A DNA stretch of 33,320 nucleotides from Bacteroidales bacterium (lineage in GTDB: Bacteria > Bacteroidota > Bacteroidia > Bacteroidales > GCA-2748055), in NCBI GenBank assembly GCA_018400695.1, contig JAGYMF010000006.1, positions 1-33,320 of the forward strand, read 5' to 3'. Below the pieces are notes generated by a model. It saw only the letters and a list, made by a program, of their open reading frames with translations. It was not told the DNA's origin and did no database searches. How positions within the stretch are numbered: position 1 is the first letter of the stretch; each line of letters starts with the position of its first letter. Both the position numbers and the translations under genes were made by a program. This document shows, piece after piece, positions 9,901 to 17,303 of the stretch.

Positions 9901-11227
9901 TCCTGTTTACATATACCTGGTCATCGAAAACCCTCCTGTCTGTTTCCGGTTCATTGGTCTGATGCCTCATGAGCTCCAGGTAGAGATCTTCTCCGAACAG
10001 CGTTTTATATTCCAGGAGGATCTCCTCAGCTTTCTCCACGGACTGGTTCATGATCGCCTGGGGGATTACCCCACCCAGGCAGGCTGTCGTGACGATGATA
10101 TCTTCGCTGTATTCTTTCAGGATTTCGAAGTCGATCCTTGGCTTATAGTAAAACCCTTCCGTCCAACCCTTTGATACGATTTTCAACAGGTTATGATAAC
10201 CTTTTTTTGATTTGGCGAGCAGCACCAGGTGGTCGTTTCCATCCTGGTTTTTATCCTCCTTGCTATGCCTGGAACGTTTAGCGACATAGGCTTCAACACC
10301 AAGGATGGGTTTGATGCCCCGTTTGACAGCTTCATTATGAAACTCCTTGGCACCAAACATGTTGCCGTGATCAGTAATGGCAATTGCCCGCATGCCGTCA
10401 TCTACCGCTTTGCTGATCAGTTCCGGAATATTGGCCGCTCCATCAAGGATAGAATATTGTGTGTGAACGTGCAGGTGACAGAAACCGGCATCTTCCGGTG
10501 AGATATCCGTTTCCGGGGCAACCATCTCCACCCTTTCATGCGGCTGTTCTTCGGAGACAGGAACCGAGGTGTCGATATCAAATGCTTCGATCCGGTCGGG
10601 ATGTGCTCCGAGGAAAGCCTTGTGGTCCTCGGTCGGTATGTTTAATTTCTCAGGTGATATGATCCTTCTGCGGTAGAGTTCGAAAAATATTCTTGCTGTA
10701 GCATTGACATCAGCAGAGGCATTGTGTGCTTCGGAAAATGTTTCGGAAAACAGAATCTCATACAACTCTTCCAGTTTTGGAGATTTGTACCTGTTGCCGC
10801 GCCCGGGTAATTTGCAGAAATCACGGGTCAGTTCCATCGTGCAGACCGTGGGTGTTGTGAGCATTTTATTGCTGATTCCTGCACGGTGAAATTCCGCTGC
10901 TGTAATATTCAGATCGAATTTTACATTGTGCCCGATGATGAAAGAGGCAGATTCTATGGCCTTGTTAAATTTTGTCAGCGCTTCTGCTACCTGTACACCT
11001 GATGTCATCGCCATGGCAGTAGAGATGCCATGTACTTTTTCAGAAGCATAGGGTATTTCAAATCCATCCGGCCGGATGATCAGGTTTTCAACCTCCAGGA
11101 GTTCTCCGGTCCTGCTATGCAGCTGCCAGGCGATCTGCACGATCCTTGGCCAGTTGTTCAGGTCCTCTATGGGCGCATTGTCTCTTAATGGTAAACCGGT
11201 GGTCTCTGTGTCAAAAATTAGAAACAT
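6995..11227 (-). CDS. dnaE: DNA polymerase III alpha subunit with N-terminal DEDDh proofreading exonuclease
   Basis: This 1410-residue replicative polymerase combines three nuclease/polymerase modules. Residues 1-~185 are a DnaQ-like 3'-5' exonuclease with all DEDDh residues visible: DTETT (Asp6, Glu8), HNVKFD (Asp105), HNASADVNA (His168, Asp173). The PHP domain starts at ~250 (HLHVHTQYS) and keeps the metal ligands I can find (HLHVH, ITDHGN, GVEAYV, TACLGG, TNDVHF). The polymerase core includes PDIDIDFDEDGRD (~645-658), GLHACGI and YQEQVM. Helix-hairpin-helix and OB-fold regions (~1240-1310) follow. It is longer than E. coli DnaE (1160 aa) because of the fused exonuclease. From memory, similar fusions occur in flavobacterial DnaE. 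Start chosen at MFLIFDTETTG, which begins the exonuclease strand. Confidence 0.96.
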   Translation of the reverse strand: MFLIFDTETTGLPLRDNAPIEDLNNWPRIVQIAWQLHSRTGELLEVENLIIRPDGFEIPYASEKVHGISTAMAMTSGVQVAEALTKFNKAIESASFIIGHNVKFDLNITAAEFHRAGISNKMLTTPTVCTMELTRDFCKLPGRGNRYKSPKLEELYEILFSETFSEAHNASADVNATARIFFELYRRRIISPEKLNIPTEDHKAFLGAHPDRIEAFDIDTSVPVSEEQPHERVEMVAPETDISPEDAGFCHLHVHTQYSILDGAANIPELISKAVDDGMRAIAITDHGNMFGAKEFHNEAVKRGIKPILGVEAYVAKRSRHSKEDKNQDGNDHLVLLAKSKKGYHNLLKIVSKGWTEGFYYKPRIDFEILKEYSEDIIVTTACLGGVIPQAIMNQSVEKAEEILLEYKTLFGEDLYLELMRHQTNEPETDRRVFDDQVYVNRTLLQLGKKHGIKCIATNDVHFINQEDAGAHDHLICLSTGRDLDDPNRMRYTHQEWLKTQAEMRQLFNDIPEVLANTMEIAQKVEEYSLSSNPIMPNFKIPETFENEDAYLRHLAYEGARDRYGTITDELQERLDFELNTVKRMGFPGYFLIVQDFIAAAREMGVSVGPGRGSAAGSAVAYCLRITDIDPIKYDLLFERFLNPDRISMPDIDIDFDEDGRDMVLRWVVDKYGHDVVAHIITFGTMAAKMAIRDVARIQKLPLPEADRLAKLVPERPGISLKKAFEEVEELRREKKSQNPLVVNTLKFAETLEGSVRHTGLHACGIIIGRSDLTDNVPICTSKESNLLVTQYDGKHVEDVGMLKMDFLGLKTLSIIKDTLENIRESTGKTIDIEHVPLEDQKTFELYARGDTTGLFQFESAGMKKHLRDLKPNRFEDLIAMNALYRPGPMDYIPSFIKRKHGYEKIAYDLEEMEEFLKDTYGITVYQEQVMLLSRKLAGFTGGQADSLRKAMGKKIRKMMDELKIKFVEGCEKNGYDKKIIEKIWKDWEAFAQYAFNKSHSTCYAYVSYQTAYLKAHYPAEFMAAVLSRNITDIKKIGFFMDECRRMDISVLGPCVNESKLKFTVNKNGDIRFGLGAIKGVGESAVEMMIIERNTHGPFLDIYDYVERNKLASINRKTLEGLAIAGAFDSLGEISRSQYIEVEENEATFIERLIKYGNKFQFEKNTPQQNLFGDMSQISISRPEPPAIDEWNLLDKINREKELIGMYLTAHPMDRFKTEIDSFCTTNLHEMNDLKSLSGHEFTFAGIVKTIKDTVDQWRNKPYLMAVLEDFTESYTVRLRGDDYVKFKQFFTPGIALLIRASVNEWRPREEPGKVVYSLKVKHIHLMSEVKDTLVKAVELNLPLDAVSEQLIDDLEKFTVPSEGKELKINIVDPDTKMKVSLFSRNKQIGITEEFISFVNESPELQFKLV

Positions 11228-11418
11228 AACAATTATGGAGCTCTATTTAATTAATTATCAGACGGATGTATTTTTGGATGTATAAGGTTAAAGTTAGAAT
11301 ATTTGTACTGATAATGGCCAAGGTGTTGATAAGTTTTCACAATGCAGTCCTGCTGTTTCAGGGATGGGATTTTGTGTCGTGGCCTGGTTTTTGAAGTGAT
11401 AAAACAAAACCAATGATC

Positions 11419-11757
11419 ATGGAAAGAAAAACAGTACTTCTTATATTGGTGCTTTTCATTTTTACCATGGCATCAGCATCTGCTATTTCCATTAGAGAAG
11501 AGGATCCTCTGAAAATCTTCCCTAATCCGGCAGAGAAGCAGCTGATCCTTGAGTTGTGTTCAGATTTATCTGCCCTGCCTGTAATACACGTGATCGATTT
11601 AACCGGAAAAGTTGTTGAGAGATTTGAACGCCTGTTTAGTTTCGAACAGGATGTCTACACAGCAGAACTGGATATCAGTAATATGAAGCCGGGAGTCTAC
11701 TTTATTAAGGTGATCCAGGGCGAGACTGTTTATTCCGGAAAGCTGATGGTGAAGTGA
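11419..11757 (+). CDS. Small exported protein consisting of a signal peptide and a T9SS type A sorting domain
   Basis: The 112-residue product has a signal peptide (TVLLILVLFIFTMASASA) directly followed, after about ten residues, by a domain matching the type A T9SS C-terminal sorting signal: KIFPNPAEKQL at the start, VIDLTGKVV in the middle and LDISNMKPGVYFIKV before a final KLMVK. In the family this domain directs cargo through the outer membrane and is usually removed or lipid-modified at the cell surface. Here there is no cargo domain at all. The ATG at 11413 is two codons upstream and equally possible. It lies about 100 bp before rpsP but that gene has its own promoter. It may be a remnant of a larger protein or a genuine small surface protein. 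Confidence 0.75.
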   Translation: MERKTVLLILVLFIFTMASASAISIREEDPLKIFPNPAEKQLILELCSDLSALPVIHVIDLTGKVVERFERLFSFEQDVYTAELDISNMKPGVYFIKVIQGETVYSGKLMVK

Positions 11758-11780
11758 CGTGTAAAATTCACGTCCCTTTC

Positions 11781-11811
11781 TTTGTAAATATGGAGGGAAA
11801 AGTTACCTTTG
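11781..11811 (+). promoter_or_regulatory. rpsP-rimM promoter (TTTG-N19-TACCTTTG)
   Basis: TTTG at 11781-11784 and TACCTTTG at 11804-11811 are separated by 19 bp, a perfect match to the Bacteroidota sigma-ABfr style consensus. It is about 45 bp before the rpsP ATG. This is the clearest promoter in the window. Confidence 0.8.
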
Positions 11812-11856
11812 CAGCCACGTTTTTTCAAAGGTTATTTAATTTAATATGTAAAGAGT

Positions 11857-12564
11857 ATGCCTGTTAAAATCAGATTAGCGCGACGAGGTCGCAAGTTTGC
11901 AAAGATCTACTCCATAGTAGTTGCTGATGGCAGGGCGCCACGGGATGGTAAATTTATCGAAGTACTGGGACAATATGATCCCTCTACAAATCCTGCTACC
12001 ATTAAACTCGACTTTGATAAGTCGCTTGAATGGTTGCAAAAAGGCGCTCAACCTACAGACACTTGTAGGGCTATCCTCTCCTATAGAGGAGTATTGTACA
12101 AAAAACACCTGATTGAAGGTGTTAAAAAGGGAGCTTTTGATGAAGAAGAAGCTGAAAAACGATTCCAACGGTGGCTGAGTGAAAAAGAAAATAAGATCCA
12201 GGCCAAGGTAGAAATGCTGAAGAGTGAAGATGAAACTGCCAGGAAGGAAAGAATGGCAGCTGAAAGCAAAGTGAAAGAGGCGCGTGCCCAGGAGATCGAA
12301 AAGCAGCGTTCTGAAATGCTGAAAGAAGAGGCGGGAGAAGAGGCTTCGGAAACAGTTCCAGAAGAGGTTGTGGAAGCACCCAGTGCTGAAGAAGCCAAAG
12401 CGGAACCCAAAGCCGAAGAGGTAAAGGAAGCACCCAAAGCTGAAGAAGCCAAAGCTGAAGAGGTAAAGGAAGCACCCAAAGTTGAAGAAGCCAAAGCTGA
12501 AGAGGTAAAGGAAGATCCCAAGGCTGATGAGTCCGAAGAGAAACCCTCAGAGGACAAAAAATAA
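11857..12564 (+). CDS. rpsP: 30S ribosomal protein S16 with long acidic/basic repeat tail
   Basis: The first ~85 residues are a standard S16 ([25 protein letters not shown] region), a small-subunit assembly protein bound to 16S rRNA. The full product is 235 residues, nearly three times the usual ~80-90. From ~90 on it is predicted helical and low complexity, first a charged coil ([15 protein letters not shown]), then Ala/Glu/Lys/Pro repeats built from a 42-bp DNA unit. Start and frame are secure from the N-terminal match. It heads an operon with rimM (11 bp gap), the normal rpsP-rimM pairing, although trmD does not follow here. Bacteroidota S16 proteins often have C-terminal extensions; the tandem repeat is the notable part. 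Confidence 0.95.
   Translation: MPVKIRLARRGRKFAKIYSIVVADGRAPRDGKFIEVLGQYDPSTNPATIKLDFDKSLEWLQKGAQPTDTCRAILSYRGVLYKKHLIEGVKKGAFDEEEAEKRFQRWLSEKENKIQAKVEMLKSEDETARKERMAAESKVKEARAQEIEKQRSEMLKEEAGEEASETVPEEVVEAPSAEEAKAEPKAEEVKEAPKAEEAKAEEVKEAPKVEEAKAEEVKEDPKADESEEKPSEDKK
12421..12531 (+). repeat. 42-bp in-frame tandem repeat in rpsP (about 2.6 copies)
   Basis: Two nearly identical 42-bp units start at 12421 and 12463 (GTAAAGGAAGCACCCAAAGC...), differing at one base, followed by a diverged partial copy at 12505-12531. Each encodes 14 residues of the [14 protein letters not shown] type. A shorter related segment precedes it (12385-12420). The length being a multiple of three keeps S16 in frame. 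Confidence 0.9.
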
Positions 12565-12575
12565 ATTCCCAAAGC

Positions 12576-13088
12576 ATGTCATATCGGGGGAGCCATATTG
12601 GAACCCTTATTAAACCACATGGTTTTAGAGGTGACCTGCTTTTAAAGGGTAGAAAAGAGATTCTTACTGAACTCCAAACAGGGATGCCATTGTTCATTGA
12701 AATAGATGGACAGCGGATCCCTTTTTTTATTGAAGAAATTGAGGCAGATGATACCGGTGGCCGCTGCCTTGTCAGGTTCGGTTTTATAGGATCGGATGAA
12801 GAAGCCCGAAGGTTTGTTGGTTGTCAGGTGTTTGATACATTGGTGCCAGACAAGAGGGATGTCCCGGCGTGGAATCATTTGCGTGATTATATCGGTTTTA
12901 TGGTCACAGATACACGCAGTGGAAATGAATACAAGGTGACTGACTTTATGGATAATCACGAAAACCCTTTGCTGATCATTGATAAAGAGGGAGTGGAGGT
13001 GATGTTGCCGGTAAATGCCGATTATATTTTATCTGTCGACAGTAAGAAAAAAAAGATTGTGGCGGCATTTCCTGATGGATTGATTTGA
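12576..13088 (+). CDS. rimM: 16S rRNA processing protein RimM
   Basis: The 170-residue protein has the RimM N-terminal beta-barrel signature (IGTLIKPHGFRGDLLLKG) and a C-terminal PRC-barrel (DYIGFMVTD ... LPVNADYILSVD). RimM binds S19 and assists maturation of the 30S head. It is 11 bp downstream of rpsP and almost certainly co-transcribed. Length is normal. No trmD or rplS follows; the next gene is convergent. Confidence 0.94.
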   Translation: MSYRGSHIGTLIKPHGFRGDLLLKGRKEILTELQTGMPLFIEIDGQRIPFFIEEIEADDTGGRCLVRFGFIGSDEEARRFVGCQVFDTLVPDKRDVPAWNHLRDYIGFMVTDTRSGNEYKVTDFMDNHENPLLIIDKEGVEVMLPVNADYILSVDSKKKKIVAAFPDGLI

Positions 13089-13113
13089 GTTTACGCTGCC
13101 ACTTTCAGGGTTA

Positions 13114-13674
13114 TTAGCGCAGAATGCTGAATTCACCACCCAAACCCAGTTTGATAATTGACGAGGGCTTTGAACGTGTCATGTCCTCCTGCCTCCATTG
13201 TACAACGTAATCTGCCTGTGTCAGAATGACGTCTTCAATCTCACTGAAATTTCCCGGTGCACGGGTTCCTGAGGTATTTGCCGAGGTGGAGACGATCGGT
13301 TTCCTGAACCTGGAAAGCAGTTCGGAACAAAATAGATCGGTCGTTACCCGGATGCCAATCGTAAGATCTTCACTGATGAGATTTTTGGCAAGGTTTTTTG
13401 CTCCCGGGTAGATGATCGTCAGAGGATCAGTTGCAGCTTCGAGTAGGTCCCATGCAACATCCGGGACCTGTTCTACGTAAGAGGACAGCAAAGCTTCATT
13501 ATGAATTAGCACAAGCATGCTTTTTGTGTCAGACCGCTGTTTCATTGCGTATATCCTGGAGACAGCCTTTTCATTCGTGGCATCGCAGCCGATCCCCCAG
13601 ATGGTCTCTGTTGGATAAACAATGATTCCACCGTTTCGCAAAACTTCAAGTGTTTTATTGATGTCTTCTTTCAT
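13114..13674 (-). CDS. L-threonylcarbamoyladenylate synthase (Sua5/YciO/YrdC family)
   Basis: This 186-residue YrdC-like protein makes threonylcarbamoyl-AMP from threonine, bicarbonate and ATP, the first step of the tRNA t6A37 modification. Motifs seen: GGIIVYPTETIWGIGCDA near the N-terminus (the KxR/SxN nucleotide pocket strand), KQRSDTKSMLVL and PIVSTSANTSGTRAPG. It is the short (YrdC) form without the C-terminal Sua5 domain. I start at ATG 13674 because it overlaps the glycosyltransferase stop as ATGA, indicating translational coupling; an ATG at 13683 is also possible. Confidence 0.92.
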   Translation of the reverse strand: MKEDINKTLEVLRNGGIIVYPTETIWGIGCDATNEKAVSRIYAMKQRSDTKSMLVLIHNEALLSSYVEQVPDVAWDLLEAATDPLTIIYPGAKNLAKNLISEDLTIGIRVTTDLFCSELLSRFRKPIVSTSANTSGTRAPGNFSEIEDVILTQADYVVQWRQEDMTRSKPSSIIKLGLGGEFSILR

Positions 13675-14789
13675 TTCATGCATTGCTGGTATATTTCAAA
13701 TAATTTCGGAATGGTTTTTTCCTCTCTGAACAGTTTTGCATGCGCTGTTCCTTTTTTAATCAGGCTTTCCCTTAATTCCCGGTCAACTGAAATTTTATTA
13801 ATTGCTGTTGCAAGTTGATCTGCATTTCCGGGTTCAACAAATAGTCCGCCGTTACCAGCTGTTTCTTCAAGGCAGCCTCCCGCTGATGTAATTACTGGAA
13901 TGCGGGAGTTTAGTGCCTCTAAAACAGGGATGCCAAATCCTTCATACCTGCTGGGATAGATAAACATATTTGCCTGCTGGTAGACTGCCGGAAGATCAGC
14001 ATTGTCGATGTGGTGATGAAAATGAATGTTCCGGACTTTCTTTTCTTCAATATATCTTTTCACCTGTTCATAATAGGTCGTCTTTCTTCCAACGGCAACC
14101 AGGGGAATATCAATTTCGTTTTCATGGATCGCACGGATGATGGTCAGCAATTCTTTTCGCTCCTCAATGGTTCCTACGTACAGCAGAAATTTTTTGGGGA
14201 GGTTATATTTTTTCGCGGTACTTTGCAGTATAGCTTCAGGCTGTATGTTATAAAACCACGGATTGCATCCCTGGTAAACAACCCTGATTTTTTGTTTATC
14301 TGCATCAAGCAATTGTACGATATCATCGCGTGTCTGCTTGCTGATAGCAATGATCCTGTCGGCTGTTTTTACGGCATGACTGACTTTCCTGAAGTAGATG
14401 CGCCGGTCAATCGGCGGATACAGATCAGGGTAGCGCATAAAGATAAGGTCGTGGATGGTTACGACACTCTTCATGCCGGTTTTTTCGATACCAAAAGGTA
14501 TTTCATTGGAAAGACCGTGGTAAATATCAGTTTTATTATTGACCAATTGCCTGGCCAGTCCGAATGTGCGCCAGTATCCTTTTAGCTGTTTTGACCAGAT
14601 GGTTGACGGTGTGCAAATTTCGGCATTCGAAGGGGGGGTAAACAGTCCGGAATTTTTTGTCGATGGGGTGTATAGCGTATACTCATTTTCAGGAAATATG
14701 CGGCAGAGCCCATGGATGGTTGAACGGCTGTAATTCCCCAGTCCGGTTCTATTGGTGAATGCCCGTTTTGCATCAAATCCTATCCGCAT
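13671..14789 (-). CDS. Glycosyltransferase family 4 (GT-B fold)
   Basis: The 372-residue protein is a GT4-type retaining glycosyltransferase. It begins RIGFDAKRAFTNRTGLGNYSR, with a glycine-rich loop that contacts the phosphate of the acceptor or donor. The C-terminal nucleotide-sugar half contains LLYVGTIEERK and FIYPSRYEGFGIPVLEAL with the EX7E motif. No membrane segment is evident, so it probably acts at the cytoplasmic face on a glycan or lipid acceptor. It is locked between dapD (TGATG overlap at 14789-14791) and sua5 (ATGA overlap). Neither donor nor acceptor can be deduced, and no other polysaccharide genes are nearby. Confidence 0.88.
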   Translation of the reverse strand: MRIGFDAKRAFTNRTGLGNYSRSTIHGLCRIFPENEYTLYTPSTKNSGLFTPPSNAEICTPSTIWSKQLKGYWRTFGLARQLVNNKTDIYHGLSNEIPFGIEKTGMKSVVTIHDLIFMRYPDLYPPIDRRIYFRKVSHAVKTADRIIAISKQTRDDIVQLLDADKQKIRVVYQGCNPWFYNIQPEAILQSTAKKYNLPKKFLLYVGTIEERKELLTIIRAIHENEIDIPLVAVGRKTTYYEQVKRYIEEKKVRNIHFHHHIDNADLPAVYQQANMFIYPSRYEGFGIPVLEALNSRIPVITSAGGCLEETAGNGGLFVEPGNADQLATAINKISVDRELRESLIKKGTAHAKLFREEKTIPKLFEIYQQCMK

Positions 14790-15601
14790 CAGACGGCTAC
14801 GTTATATTCGCGTAAAGCATCGTTCAGGGAAGTTTTCAGGTCTGTGGAGGGTTTTCGCTTACCAACAATCAGTGCACAAGGTACCTGGTAATCACCGGCA
14901 GGAAATGACTTGGTGAAGGTGCCCGGTATCACAACTGAACGGGAGGGAACAACCCCCTTGTATTCTATTGGATCAGAACCTGAAACATCAATGATGCGGG
15001 TGGAACGGGTAATTGTAACATTGGCCCCGAGAACCGCTTCACTTTCTACCCTGACCCCTTCAACTACAATGCAACGAGAGCCTATAAAACAATGATCTTC
15101 AATAATTACAGGTGCCGCTTGTACCGGTTCAAGTACACCGCCAATGCCTGTGCCTCCGCTGAGGTGAACATGTTTGCCAATCTGTGCGCACGATCCGACC
15201 GTAGCCCATGTATCAACCATGGTGCCGGTATCTACAAAAGCACCTATGTTGATGTAGGAGGGCATCATGATCACTCCTTTTGAGATGTATGACCCGTACC
15301 TTGCAATGGCATGGGGCACTACCCTGATACCTTTTTCCATGTATCCGCTCTTTAGCGGGATCTTGTCATGAAATTCAAATGGAGGAATCTCTATGGTCTC
15401 CATTTTCCTAATGGGAAAATAGAGAATTACGGCTTTTTTTATCCACTCATTTACTATCCACTCTTCCCCTCTTTTCTCTGCCACCCTGAGCAAGCCTTTA
15501 TCGAGCATTTCAATGACATCTGCAATCGTATCCTGAACGCTTTTCTCTTTTAACAGCGCCCTGTCTTTCCATGCGCTTTCAATAATCTTCCGGTGTTCCA
15601 T
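14789..15601 (-). CDS. dapD: 2,3,4,5-tetrahydropyridine-2,6-dicarboxylate N-succinyltransferase
   Basis: The 270-residue protein is a left-handed beta-helix acyltransferase matching DapD (E. coli 274 aa). It transfers succinyl from succinyl-CoA to tetrahydrodipicolinate in the lysine/meso-diaminopimelate pathway. Hexapeptide features include YISKGVIMMPSYINIGAFVD, VDTWATVGSCAQIGK, GTGIGGVLEP and VIIEDHCFIGSRCIVVEGV. The C-terminal CALIVGKRKPSTDLKTSLND is also typical. It heads a three-gene overlapping operon with the glycosyltransferase and sua5. No clear TAnnTTTG box is visible in the 107 bp upstream. Confidence 0.95.
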   Translation of the reverse strand: MEHRKIIESAWKDRALLKEKSVQDTIADVIEMLDKGLLRVAEKRGEEWIVNEWIKKAVILYFPIRKMETIEIPPFEFHDKIPLKSGYMEKGIRVVPHAIARYGSYISKGVIMMPSYINIGAFVDTGTMVDTWATVGSCAQIGKHVHLSGGTGIGGVLEPVQAAPVIIEDHCFIGSRCIVVEGVRVESEAVLGANVTITRSTRIIDVSGSDPIEYKGVVPSRSVVIPGTFTKSFPAGDYQVPCALIVGKRKPSTDLKTSLNDALREYNVAV

Positions 15602-15708
15602 AAAGTATCTTTTAATGCCGTGAAATTAACTAAAATTATCAGGCACTTCAAGAAAACCTTGAATTCACGGGTTTAAACGTCTTCAGTTTTTCTGAAAATG
15701 CATGAAAA

Positions 15709-16557
15709 TCAGGTAAGGTTGCGGTCCTGGATCTTCCGATTATTCTTTTTGATTGCCAGTTTTATTACCCTTCCTGTTATATAGATGATTACCAGGCTGA
15801 AAATGATTGTGGCACCGGAGGGTATGTCAAGGTAATAGGAGGCGGTCAGCCCCAGGAAAGCACCAAAAAAACCGATAATCACCGACCAGAAGAGGATCTT
15901 TCCGAAATTGCTGGTGAAGAGGTTGGCTGTGTTCTGCGGAATGGTGAGCAGGCTTAATACCAGGATGATTCCTGCTACACGGATGCTTAACACGATTGTA
16001 AGCGCTACCAGTACGATCAGCAGGTAATTGACAAGCATCACGGGAATTCCCCTTGTCTGGGCGAACTGTTCATCAAACGATACAAATAGAATAATTCTGT
16101 AAAACAGGATGAATACCAGTGACACAATTATTGTCAGGGCAAGCATCAACGTAAGGTCGACCTTGGTAACCGTGATGATGCTTCCGAAGAGAAAGCTCAT
16201 GAGATTCGGAGAATACCCGGGTGTAAGATAGATGAAAATGATTCCGATGGCCATGCCCAGGGACCACATGACAGCGATGAGGGAATCGTTCCTGATTAGT
16301 TTTTTCCGGGTTAGGTTTTCGGTGGTTATGGCAGCAATGAGTGCAAAAACCGCTGCACCTGCCATGGGGGGCCATCCGAAGAAGTAACTGATCCCCACTC
16401 CTCCGAATGAGGCATGGGTGATTCCCCCGCTGATAAATACCATTCTTCTGGCGACGATATAGGTTCCAATAAGTCCGCAGGATACTGACATCAGGAAGGC
16501 TGCTGAGAAGGCGTTCCTGAAAAACTCATATTCAAATAGGTGGATCAGTTCCATCAT
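15709..16557 (-). CDS. znuB: Zinc/manganese ABC transporter permease (ZnuB-like)
   Basis: The ~282-residue, strongly hydrophobic protein has eight or nine membrane helices and belongs to the ABC-3 permease family (GTYIVARRMVFISGGITHASFGGVG is the conserved second helix loop; ISIRVAGIILVLSLLTIP-like region near the C-terminus). I reject the ORF-track start at 16626, since the first 23 residues are the out-of-frame end of the ATPase gene. The ATG at 16557 overlaps its TAA stop (TAATG), with a second ATG at 16554. It is the last gene of the zur-yidD-znuACB operon, which implies zinc as substrate. Confidence 0.9.
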   Translation of the reverse strand: MMELIHLFEYEFFRNAFSAAFLMSVSCGLIGTYIVARRMVFISGGITHASFGGVGISYFFGWPPMAGAAVFALIAAITTENLTRKKLIRNDSLIAVMWSLGMAIGIIFIYLTPGYSPNLMSFLFGSIITVTKVDLTLMLALTIIVSLVFILFYRIILFVSFDEQFAQTRGIPVMLVNYLLIVLVALTIVLSIRVAGIILVLSLLTIPQNTANLFTSNFGKILFWSVIIGFFGAFLGLTASYYLDIPSGATIIFSLVIIYITGRVIKLAIKKNNRKIQDRNLT

Positions 16558-17303
16558 TATTTTTGTTTGTGTTGACCCATAACACGATGAGGTACTGGTC
16601 CATGTGTTACCAGTTCGATCGGACAATTATAGACTTTGAGCTGCTCATTCGAGATCTCATTGGATGGATGGTAATGCAGTCCGCCGTTGACACATGCAAT
16701 GGATTTAATATAAGGTGATATGGTGCCCACATCATGGGTTACAAGGAGAATAGCGATGTTCTTATTCAATTCCACAAGAATCTTGTAAAGCTCCTGTTCA
16801 AACCGGTTGTCTACATAGGTGTTCGGTTCGTCCAGAATCAGCAATTTTGGAGAAGAGATAATGGCCCTGGCAAGCATGGTACGTTGTAGCTCTCCTCCTG
16901 AAAGTTCACCTATGGGACGCTGACTGAAAGCTGTCATGCTTACGGAATCAAGTACATGCTCAACTTTTGCAACAGATGCGGGATTTCTTTTTGGTTTGAT
17001 ATTCATACCGGTAGACAAACCCGACAGCACTACATCGGTGACTGTGATTGGAAAATGGTCATCAAACTGGTTTACCTGGGGCAGGTACCCGATATCATGT
17101 TTCCCGATGTTGCGTGTAACACTACCCTCATTGGGTTTTAGCAGCCCGAGAATGATTTTAAGCAGCGTGGTTTTTCCTCCACCGTTGGGACCAATGATCC
17201 CGATGAAATCCTGTTGAAGAATGTCCAGGCTGACATTTTTCAGAACGGGATTTCCTGAATAGGAGGCTGCCACTTTGTGTAGTGAAATGATTGGTTTGCT
17301 CAT
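16557..17303 (-). CDS. znuC: Zinc ABC transporter ATP-binding protein (ZnuC-like)
   Basis: This 248-residue ABC ATPase has Walker A GPNGGGKTTL, signature LSGGELQR, Walker B LLILDEP and H-loop LLVTHD. Its YLPQVNQFDDHFPITVTDVVLSGL segment is typical of ZnuC/MntB-type importers. It energises metal uptake through the adjacent permease. It overlaps znuA by an ATGA and znuB by TAATG, so translation of all three is coupled. Confidence 0.92.
   Translation of the reverse strand: MSKPIISLHKVAASYSGNPVLKNVSLDILQQDFIGIIGPNGGGKTTLLKIILGLLKPNEGSVTRNIGKHDIGYLPQVNQFDDHFPITVTDVVLSGLSTGMNIKPKRNPASVAKVEHVLDSVSMTAFSQRPIGELSGGELQRTMLARAIISSPKLLILDEPNTYVDNRFEQELYKILVELNKNIAILLVTHDVGTISPYIKSIACVNGGLHYHPSNEISNEQLKVYNCPIELVTHGPVPHRVMGQHKQK

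Noticed and set aside
9566-10174. 202-residue + strand ORF inside dnaE
   Set aside because: It is antisense to conserved polymerase/PHP sequence and has no recognisable domain or start context.
12421-12531. Possible CRISPR-like repeats
   Set aside because: The units are directly adjacent without spacers, in frame within rpsP, and are protein-coding tandem repeats.
12081-12697. Ser- and Leu/Pro-repeat ORFs antisense to rpsP
   Set aside because: The repeats are simply the reverse reading of the A/E/K tail of S16 and overlap rimM's start.
15619-15700. Inverted repeats between dapD and znuB (TTCAAG/CTTGAA, TTCAG/CTGAA, CCGTGAA/TTCACGG)
   Set aside because: Stems are 5-7 bp, one has a very long loop and none has a T-run on the relevant strand; a terminator or operator cannot be supported.
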